Source: CAYPEZ01 sp964409985
GTDB lineage: Bacteria > Patescibacteriota > Minisyncoccia > Phycocordibacterales > UBA6899
Assembly (NCBI GenBank): GCA_964409985.1
Contig: CAYPEZ010000028.1
Span: forward strand, 1 to 11,964
Length of the DNA stretch: 11,964 nt
Direction: 5' to 3'
Position 1 is the first letter of the stretch, and every line of letters begins with the position of its first letter. The notes below the pieces were generated by a model. It saw only the letters and a program-made list of their open reading frames with translations, did no database searches and had not been told where the DNA came from. Shown piece by piece: positions 6,246 to 11,964 of this stretch. A program made the translations under genes and the position numbers.

Positions 6246-8117
6246 TTACCAGTTTGCAGATTCCCCAGTAATACCGATCAAGGTATTTTGACCATAGTAG
6301 CTTCCTGCCAAGGTAATTGCTCCAGGAACTCTAATACCCCATGTCGTTGTTCCCTGCGCAGGTGATGAAGTTGCGGTTGATTTCAAAACATTGATTTCAA
6401 ATTCGACTCCAGGAGATGCGAGGAGAGCTGTCCCAGATGCATAAGGAACACTCGATGTTGCATAACGTTGTTCGCCGACAGGAATGGTATTTGTCGCAGC
6501 ACCAAGACATGTTGGGTACGTTGGACACATTGCAGCACCGTAGAGTGTCTGGTCGAGGCCAACGTTCCCAAGCGCACGAATGATCGTCTCAACACTGATG
6601 GGGTCATTCTGTTGGCCTGGCTGGAGTCCTCCGTATGGAATCGTCGACGTCGTCACATCGTATGCAAGGAAACTATTGAGCTCGTTACCGCTTGATGCTT
6701 CAGAAAGTGTTGATGTCGCATAGTTATTGTCTCCTGCTTGCGCTGATGCGAGCCAGTTTTGGGCAAAATATGGCGTATCAGTTGCTGTTCCAGTGCCGTC
6801 TGTAGATTCGGCCAGATACCAGAGTGGAAATGTGCATGTCCACGCTGCGCTTGAGTCATTTACTCCGGTACATGTTCCTGTGTCTTGGGTACACGAGTAA
6901 CCAAAGACGGTTGCACCGACGGCAGACGGATAGCAGCGATTTGCATTATATTCACCTGTGGCATCACAGCTCGATGATCCAACCCCCGAGCGGTACACAC
7001 TGAAGATTGCAGATGTTATTTCTGCTCCGTTGGATGTTGTTGTGCAGCTATTTTGATCATCAACGGTGTATTTGACTTGAAATCCTGATGTCTGACCATT
7101 TGGATTTGTGAGGTTGAGCGGCCCAACACCATCGGTATCAAGAAGACTAATTGACGCAGCCGAAATAGTTGGAGTTACGTTATTAATCGTCATAATGGAG
7201 TTTGCTCCCTGCTGACCACCCGATGCAGCGAATCCATGACTATCGATAACATATCCGTATGCTGTGTAGTTTCCATCTGGTTTTGGATTCTCCATTACGT
7301 AATTACAGCTTGGATGTGTCGAGGATCCTGTAACTGAACACCACGTCCCTCCTGCTCCACACGCAGAGCCTGTGAAGTCGGCAGAACGGCACACATAAAG
7401 CGAAACGGTATCTGCTGTTCCATCGACATCTGCATCACTGGAAGTCGAGTACCATGTCACAACTGTTCCTGGATTGACTGGAGATGTATCAATAAATGCC
7501 GTAAACGATGGAGCATGATTTACAGAAAATGGTGAGGATGTCGTGCCAGTTGTTCCCTGAGAATACGCAGGATTACACTGAGGATTTGATCCATTGTTAT
7601 CACAAATCCATGCGTACCAAGGATTTGATTCAGCATCCGAACTATATGTTGTCGTTGCAGCGACTGTTGTTGATCCACTCGTGGTCAGCGACGAAACAGC
7701 CCAACGATTCGCAGCATTTCCACCTCCACAAGTCGGAACACCACCACTTACTGTTGAAGAACCAAATGAAAAGTTCTTACAAATAAGGAGATAGTAAGAA
7801 TCATTAGAGGAGTCTGTTGCTGTCGCTCTCCAAGTAATTTGAGAACCAACATTTGTCGGAGTGGTCGTTGATGACCCTGGATCTTCGTTCGCATACACCG
7901 TCCAGTCTGGTGGTGTGTTTAGAACAGTAACAGAGGTGGTTGCGTTTGCTGCTGCCGCTCGCTCGATGAGGCTTACTTTTGGCAAATCAACAAGGAGACC
8001 ACAGAGAATCACGCCGACGCCAAGAAAAAGCGCCCCAATGCTAGCCTTTCCACCTTCAAAATATTGAAAATGACGGAGATGTTCCTTAATCGTTTTCATG
8101 CCTCTTTCCCCAAACAT
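6246..8117 (-). CDS. Large cysteine- and Ser/Thr-rich membrane-anchored surface protein
   Basis: 623 residues from ATG 8117 (AAGGG 4 nt upstream). ATG 8099 (MKTIKEHL, 617 residues) is the alternative; a TATAAT overlaps the upstream ATG (8121-8116), so a start there would favour 8099. The function is not recognised. A hydrophobic segment at about 26-43 acts as signal anchor. The ectodomain is rich in T, S, G and N and has 16 cysteines, an even number that suits disulfides. Two segments look like repeats of one fold: one near 93-190 (ITWRATATDSSNDSYYLLIC... AWIC) and one near 218-300 (VTWYSTSSDADVDG... SLYVC... AYGYVID), each with paired C-x(n)-C loops. The C-terminal part, about 481-623, is a separate beta-rich domain (IPYGGLQPGQ, ALGNVGLDQTLYG, WGIRVPG, YYGQNT). 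I recall similar cysteine-repeat proteins in CPR genomes, without a known role. It lies 97 nt after the permease gene and ends at a strong terminator. Likely a surface fibre or adhesin (inference). Confidence 0.75.
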   Translation of the reverse strand: MFGERGMKTIKEHLRHFQYFEGGKASIGALFLGVGVILCGLLVDLPKVSLIERAAAANATTSVTVLNTPPDWTVYANEDPGSSTTTPTNVGSQITWRATATDSSNDSYYLLICKNFSFGSSTVSGGVPTCGGGNAANRWAVSSLTTSGSTTVAATTTYSSDAESNPWYAWICDNNGSNPQCNPAYSQGTTGTTSSPFSVNHAPSFTAFIDTSPVNPGTVVTWYSTSSDADVDGTADTVSLYVCRSADFTGSACGAGGTWCSVTGSSTHPSCNYVMENPKPDGNYTAYGYVIDSHGFAASGGQQGANSIMTINNVTPTISAASISLLDTDGVGPLNLTNPNGQTSGFQVKYTVDDQNSCTTTSNGAEITSAIFSVYRSGVGSSSCDATGEYNANRCYPSAVGATVFGYSCTQDTGTCTGVNDSSAAWTCTFPLWYLAESTDGTGTATDTPYFAQNWLASAQAGDNNYATSTLSEASSGNELNSFLAYDVTTSTIPYGGLQPGQQNDPISVETIIRALGNVGLDQTLYGAAMCPTYPTCLGAATNTIPVGEQRYATSSVPYASGTALLASPGVEFEINVLKSTATSSPAQGTTTWGIRVPGAITLAGSYYGQNTLIGITGESANW

Positions 8118-8140
8118 TATACCCTTATAATCCTTAGGTT

Positions 8141-8169
8141 TTATACAAGGTTATACACAGTTATCCACA
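8141..8169 (+). other. Three tandem DnaA-box-like 9-mers at 10-bp spacing
   Basis: TTATACAAG (8141), TTATACACA (8151) and TTATCCACA (8161) sit head to tail, one per 10 bp, all in the same orientation. The last two match TTWTNCACA exactly. They lie in the 97-nt spacer between the permease stop (8215) and the surface-protein start, beside A7-CCC-T5 (8190-8204) and several TATAA-like hexamers. This could be DnaA-responsive control of the surface-protein gene, part of an origin-like region, or a tandem repeat that happens to resemble DnaA boxes. Confidence 0.45.
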
Positions 8170-8214
8170 AATTTCTCCCCTTTTTCATCAAAAAAACCCT
8201 TTTTCTGCTAAAGA

Positions 8215-9438
8215 CTACTTATAACGAATCGCGTCAAGTGGATCAAGCTTTGCGGCGCGCCGTGCGGGAAATACTCCGGTCAAAAAACCAACCACACCAG
8301 AAAACACCGTAATAAATACAAGGAAAGGCATGGGGAATCGAAAGAGTGATACGGATTTCCCACCAAAGTTTGAAGCAGCAACATTCATGAGTCCATTAAG
8401 GGTGAGGCCGATCGCGAGTCCAAAAGCGATTCCCATTAACCCCCCAAGAGTACCCACAATCACAGATTCAGAAATAAAAAGAATCTTAATATCTCCAGCA
8501 GATGCTCCAAGCGTACGCATGATACCAATCTCTCCAGTGCGCTCGAGGAGGGTCACAGTCATTGTGTTAAACATTCCAATGGCAGATACCGTAAGTGCGA
8601 TGCCTCCGAATACTGCAAGAACAGCCTGAATACCTTGGAAGATTTTGTTTGCTTGTTCAACCGTCTTTGACAGTGCGGTGACAACGAACCCTTGCTTGAC
8701 GATCTCTCCCTGAACCAAATCAAGAAAATCAACCTTTGTGACACGCACCTGGGCTTTATCATATGTGTTGATTGAAATGTTCCCAGATAACTCAGAGAGC
8801 TGAATAAATGTTCCAATGAAATTTTCCTCATTGGTGACTCCGACCACACGGTATTCTTTTGGAATATCAACCTCTGTGACCTCATCAGTCCCTTCGACGG
8901 GGATGAATGCGCGAAATGTCACCTTCTTTCCAATCATTTTTTTAGGATCCTCGATAGCAAACAGCTTTAATACCGCTTTTGTGAGAATCACCCCATCTTT
9001 GAGTTTTGCCGCATTATCATCAGTAAAAATCTCTCCCTCGACAACATTAGTACCGGTATAACGAAAGTACGCAGGGTCTGCCCCCTGGAGAAATGTATTT
9101 CCTGTGAGACTCTCACCTGACTGCCCTTGGGTTGTAATCAGCGCTGCTACGCTAGCCATTGGCGCAACATCTTTTACGTTTTCGAGTCGCCTCAATTTTT
9201 CAATATTATCTTTTGTAAGTGTAATAACTTTTGACGGAGGATTATTCACCGACAAAGACAAAAGCGTTTCTCCAAGAACAATCTGTTCTAGAATAATTCC
9301 CTGGAGACCGAAACCGAGCGCCACGAGAGTGACAACTGCACCAGTCCCGACACCCATACCACCGATCGTCAGCCACGTACGAGCGGGGTTCGTTTTGAAC
9401 ATACGGGTCGATAGCATTGCAATATCCTGTAAACGCAT
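8215..9438 (-). CDS. ABC transporter permease, MacB/FtsX family
   Basis: 407 residues from ATG 9438 (MRLQDIAML), 7 nt after the ATPase stop; an in-frame TTG at 9465 would overlap the ATPase gene and is less likely. Layout is typical of the MacB/LolC/FtsX (type VII) family: transmembrane helix 1 at about 22-50, an extracytoplasmic MacB-type domain at about 55-262, then three helices at about 268-295, 321-350 and 370-390. The family's cytoplasmic coupling segment is clear (LLERTGEIGIMRTLGAS, 297-313), as is the C-terminal FPARRAAKLDPLDAIRYK. Such permeases dimerise and use ATP hydrolysis to move the external domain, exporting peptides or drugs or driving envelope proteins. With an FN3 surface protein upstream and a cysteine-rich surface protein downstream, an envelope role is plausible, but the substrate is unknown. 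The length is normal for the family. Confidence 0.9.
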   Translation of the reverse strand: MRLQDIAMLSTRMFKTNPARTWLTIGGMGVGTGAVVTLVALGFGLQGIILEQIVLGETLLSLSVNNPPSKVITLTKDNIEKLRRLENVKDVAPMASVAALITTQGQSGESLTGNTFLQGADPAYFRYTGTNVVEGEIFTDDNAAKLKDGVILTKAVLKLFAIEDPKKMIGKKVTFRAFIPVEGTDEVTEVDIPKEYRVVGVTNEENFIGTFIQLSELSGNISINTYDKAQVRVTKVDFLDLVQGEIVKQGFVVTALSKTVEQANKIFQGIQAVLAVFGGIALTVSAIGMFNTMTVTLLERTGEIGIMRTLGASAGDIKILFISESVIVGTLGGLMGIAFGLAIGLTLNGLMNVAASNFGGKSVSLFRFPMPFLVFITVFSGVVGFLTGVFPARRAAKLDPLDAIRYK

Positions 9439-9445
9439 AGATGTA

Positions 9446-10771
9446 TTAGTGGTGGGCAGAGCCAATATGCATCACTCCCTGCGCAATTAATTTCTCAATA
9501 AGGCGCGTGGCATCAGACACTTGTTTATAAGAAAGCCCAACGCCTCCTTGGTCAGGAGAAAGAGAAAGTTGATTGAAGAAATCTTCTTTTTTTGTAAATC
9601 CTCCAATGCGGTACTCAATAGCTTCGTTCAAATGCTGCCGCTGCGCTTGTGTAAGCTGAAGCTGGCTTTCTTCAATAAGAAATTGTTCCAAACGTTCGAC
9701 ATACTGAGTCTTTGGAATACCTGTCACGCCCGCAACCATCCTACGAAATCGTGCGACATCCCTTCCGTGATCGAGGACTTTTTCAACGCGTTCGCTCATT
9801 TTTGTTGCTTGAGAGACATCAATACCAGCTCCACCTTTTTCATACTCAAGCATAAGAAGGCGCAAATATGCGTCTTGGTTCATCTTTCCATTGATCACCT
9901 GCTCAGTCATTTTTTCTAAACGCAAAATTTGGTCGTAGGTAATGTCTTGTGTAATGAAATTTACGACGCTTTTGACTTGAAGTTCTTGAGGAGAGTCGTA
10001 TGGATAAATACGGGACAATTGTTCGATCTCTGTAATAATCGTTGATCCTGGAGGGGGTTGGATAATTTGTCGTTTTTCCGGATTTGGGACGATTCGCACG
10101 ATCTTTCCATCAGCCATATATACAACACGGTGCGCATATGGGAGGTACTTTGCATCGTGGGTAACAAGGATAACGGTCTTCTTATCTTTGTCGTTAATTT
10201 CAGCCAATGTATCCATAACCTGCGCAGCGGTAATAGAGTCGAGGTTTCCGACCGGCTCGTCTGCAATAAGAATCTCTGGGTCGTTCACCAGTGATCGAGC
10301 GACGGAGACACGTTGCTGTTGTCCTCCAGAAAGAAGCGGTGGTCGCTTGTGTGCCACCTGGTCAATCATAAAACGTCGACAGAGTTCCCAGGCTTTTTCT
10401 TCACGCTCCTTTGAACCAACGCCAGCAAAAATCAATGGAAGGGCCACATTGTCGAGAACAGTAATCGAGGGTATGAGGTTAAATTGCTGATACATAATAC
10501 CCATGATCTTGCGCTGGTAGAGCACCATCTCCATTGGAGAATAATCATAGATACTTTCCCCTTTTACCCACATCTTTCCTTTTGAGGGTTGAAGAACACC
10601 GAACATACTGTAGAGAAGCGTCGACTTTCCGCACCCCGATGGACCAAAGAGGATGATGTACTCGTGTGGAAAAATCTCTACAGTTGTTCCCTTATTCGCC
10701 TTGAATTCATTACTTTTTCCAAGGTTGTAGGTGATCTCAATGTTATCTGCGAAAATAATTGGTTTAGCCAT
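9446..10771 (-). CDS. ABC transporter ATPase (MacB/LolD type) with duplicated C-terminal extension
   Basis: 441 residues from ATG 10771 (MAKPIIFADN); the earlier in-frame TTG at 10801 adds 10 residues without a good site. Residues 1-228 are a complete ATPase: Walker A GPSGCGKST (43-51), Q-loop YQQF with Q95, signature LSGGQQQR (147-154), Walker B ILIADE (167-172) and H-loop VTHD with H205. LPLIFAGV and ADEPVGNLD are typical of the MacB/LolD/FtsE group. It energises the permease encoded 7 nt downstream. Family members are usually about 220-250 residues, so about 200 residues are extra: a linker (PPPGST) and a predicted helical region with two 57-residue modules, 277-333 and 373-429, alignable without gaps (14 identities by eye; shared GGxG and EK). 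The extension may regulate ATPase activity or bind a cytoplasmic partner (inference). No Shine-Dalgarno is evident. Confidence 0.9.
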   Translation of the reverse strand: MAKPIIFADNIEITYNLGKSNEFKANKGTTVEIFPHEYIILFGPSGCGKSTLLYSMFGVLQPSKGKMWVKGESIYDYSPMEMVLYQRKIMGIMYQQFNLIPSITVLDNVALPLIFAGVGSKEREEKAWELCRRFMIDQVAHKRPPLLSGGQQQRVSVARSLVNDPEILIADEPVGNLDSITAAQVMDTLAEINDKDKKTVILVTHDAKYLPYAHRVVYMADGKIVRIVPNPEKRQIIQPPPGSTIITEIEQLSRIYPYDSPQELQVKSVVNFITQDITYDQILRLEKMTEQVINGKMNQDAYLRLLMLEYEKGGAGIDVSQATKMSERVEKVLDHGRDVARFRRMVAGVTGIPKTQYVERLEQFLIEESQLQLTQAQRQHLNEAIEYRIGGFTKKEDFFNQLSLSPDQGGVGLSYKQVSDATRLIEKLIAQGVMHIGSAHH

Positions 10772-10806
10772 ACTAGAGTTTATTTTGCAACACAGCGGCA
10801 ACGGAT

Positions 10807-10921
10807 AATCTCATCCATTCCATCGTTGTTCGCTCCGGTCCGTCTTCACCGTACAGGAGTACGGCTCGACCAGATCCTCGCTCCCGCCTCGAACTGAATG
10901 AGATTCTCTCGTTGCGAGAAT
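10807..10921 (-). ncRNA. Structured RNA element in the spacer before the ABC ATPase gene (cis-leader or small RNA)
   Basis: This lies in the gene-poor stretch 10772-10972. Read on the minus strand, a closing stem of 15 positions pairs 10905-10891 with 10821-10807 (AATCTCATTCAGTTC with GGAATGGATGAGATT): 12 Watson-Crick pairs, 2 G-U and one mismatch. Inside it, TCTGGTC (10874-10868) pairs with GACCGGA (10840-10834), including one G-U, and the tip is a perfect hairpin CCGTAC-TCCT-GTACGG (10864-10849). A further hairpin at 10921-10903 shares three bases with the closing stem, so the two compete. The G-U pairs work only for minus-strand RNA, which argues for an RNA function over a DNA palindrome. 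It ends 35 nt before the ATPase ATG. I do not recognise the class; an extragenic repeat is the main alternative. Confidence 0.4.
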
Positions 10922-10972
10922 GTTTGGGTTTCATTTTCAAAATATTATGTTCCATACGTATTTTTTACCGGA

Positions 10973-11964
10973 CTACTTACCGATGTTCTTGACCCAGCCG
11001 AATGTCCCTTCAAAGTTCTCGAGGATGATATCAATAATACTTTTCTCCTTATTCGGAGTGAAGAGGACAAAGTTTTCAGATTTAATCTTGTTTCCTGCCA
11101 GATCTTTACATTCCACCCAATATTGATAGACCGTCGAGGGCATGAACTCGACAACAACTTGTACGTGTGCTGACTTTGGCTCCTTATTCTCTCCTAAACC
11201 TGTCGGCTCAATTCCGGGAGCAATGCCTTCTCGATAGAAAAACTCACAATATGCCGGCTCGTCTGTAGACCAAGATACAATGGTTTGGACTTTTGCCTCT
11301 GCGGAAGGATACAACGTTGATTCGTTTGCGACTTTTGAAATGAGAGGTGGCGCTTGGTCTTTTACTGTCGTAAATTGAATAGGATTTGAAATGACTTTAT
11401 CCCCTTGAGCATTTTCGACTTTAAGAATTGCCTGATACTTACTCCCGAGCTTGAGATCGTTCAGCTTAACAGTGTGGGCAGTTGCGAGATTGGGTGTTCC
11501 TGCCGAGCGTGACTCTTTTGTCTTCAAGTTTGTAAACTCAATAACGCCTGAAGATGGGACCGTTGTTGTCCACCCAAGCGTCGCTGAGTATTCTTCAGCC
11601 TTTAGTACACGGAATGTGCTGATGATTGGGAGAATAGACTTTGTGGTAAGTGTGAAATCTTTGCTTTTGCCAATAAGCCCAAGTGTCGCCTCAGAAGACA
11701 CACGAAAATGGTAAAGCGTACCGGGACGAAGCCCAATCACTCGAATCACGTGATCAGAAACTCGCTCATTTGGCTCACCTTGCTTTGAAACATATGGGTC
11801 TGCGGCGTCTGGTTGATACTCATCTTGCGCAGCGATTTCAACAACCGAGTTCGATTCCTGATCAGTCCCCCAAGATATCACAGCATAATAGCTACCCAAC
11901 TCATCTATGTGCGGGCTCCAGATAATTCTCTCAGATTCGAGAATGCATTTTGCAGTAACAGAAA
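10973..11964 (-). CDS. FN3-repeat surface protein, C-terminal part
   Basis: The frame is open to the right edge of the window, so the start is missing; 329 codons plus a TAG stop are visible. An in-frame TTG at 11899 is not a real start, since coding continues upstream (ILESERIIWSPHIDELG). The visible part has three FN3-like beta-sandwiches of the purple-acid-phosphatase-N type: one around YAVISWGTDQESNSVVEI with GLRPGTLYHFRVSS, one around SATLGWTTTVPSSGVIEF with DLKLGSKYQAILKV, and one around TIVSWSTDEPAYCEFFY with FMPSTVYQYWVECKD. Each has the W-T-D/T and tyrosine-corner landmarks of FN3 strands. The last 27 residues (IIDIILENFEGTFGWVKN) could be an amphipathic helix. No transmembrane helix is in the visible part. 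It probably serves as an extracellular binding or structural module, perhaps functionally tied to the transporter encoded next, 200 nt downstream. Confidence 0.8.
   Translation of the reverse strand, partial: SVTAKCILESERIIWSPHIDELGSYYAVISWGTDQESNSVVEIAAQDEYQPDAADPYVSKQGEPNERVSDHVIRVIGLRPGTLYHFRVSSEATLGLIGKSKDFTLTTKSILPIISTFRVLKAEEYSATLGWTTTVPSSGVIEFTNLKTKESRSAGTPNLATAHTVKLNDLKLGSKYQAILKVENAQGDKVISNPIQFTTVKDQAPPLISKVANESTLYPSAEAKVQTIVSWSTDEPAYCEFFYREGIAPGIEPTGLGENKEPKSAHVQVVVEFMPSTVYQYWVECKDLAGNKIKSENFVLFTPNKEKSIIDIILENFEGTFGWVKNIGK

Noticed and set aside
10801..10910. tRNA or SRP-RNA-like gene in the GC-richer stretch
   Set aside because: No T-loop GGTTCGAATC-type motif, no 7-bp acceptor stem with CCA end, and no GGAA tetraloop domain of SRP RNA.
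10773..10955. Minus-strand 53-60-codon reading frame ending one base before the ATPase ATG
   Set aside because: Neither ATG (10955 or 10934) has a Shine-Dalgarno, the peptide matches nothing I know, and the same bases form a long stem with G-U pairs. Tight spacing to the ATPase start keeps a small coupled gene possible, so it is not fully excluded.
1..11964. Transposase, integrase, CRISPR array, or known defence genes
   Set aside because: No reading frame shows the expected motifs, and no regularly spaced repeat array is visible on either strand.

Overview
The window comes from a compact bacterial genome in which every gene I can support lies on the minus strand, so transcription runs from high to low coordinates. 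Short spacers, mid-range base composition and a cargo made almost wholly of uncharacterised Ig-like/FN3/cohesin surface proteins suggest a member of the Candidate Phyla Radiation (Patescibacteria). That placement is inferred from gene style only; the window holds no phylogenetic marker. All nine complete or 3'-complete genes end in TAA or TAG, and none of the long reading frames needs a recoded TGA.

In transcription order there are two blocks. Block A (11964 to about 6176) holds the 3' part of an FN3-repeat surface protein, a roughly 200-nt spacer with a strongly structured element, an ABC ATPase with an unusual duplicated C-terminal extension, a MacB/FtsX-type permease, a 97-nt spacer with tandem DnaA-box-like 9-mers, and a 623-residue cysteine-rich membrane-anchored surface protein that ends at a strong hairpin terminator.

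Block B (about 6172 to 395) starts at a good promoter. It encodes five exported proteins in a row: a membrane-anchored protein with a DUF916-like ectodomain, a secreted DUF4215/dockerin protein, two membrane-anchored cohesin proteins, and a small protein carrying both a cohesin and a dockerin. Spacers are 2, 69, 6 and 2 nt, so the block probably forms one operon. It looks like a self-contained cohesin-dockerin surface-assembly kit: two anchored receptors, one adaptor and one dockerin ligand. No catalytic domain is visible, unlike a classical cellulosome.

Below block B is a 260-nt AT-rich intergenic region with two inverted repeats. Each has a 42-43-nt spacer and each encloses one DnaA-box-consensus 9-mer. 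The start of one more exported protein (signal peptide only) runs off the left edge.

The most notable items are the enzyme-free cohesin/dockerin cluster, the ATPase C-terminal 57-residue tandem repeat, the structured element before the ATPase gene with strand-specific G-U pairs, and the two DnaA-box clusters.
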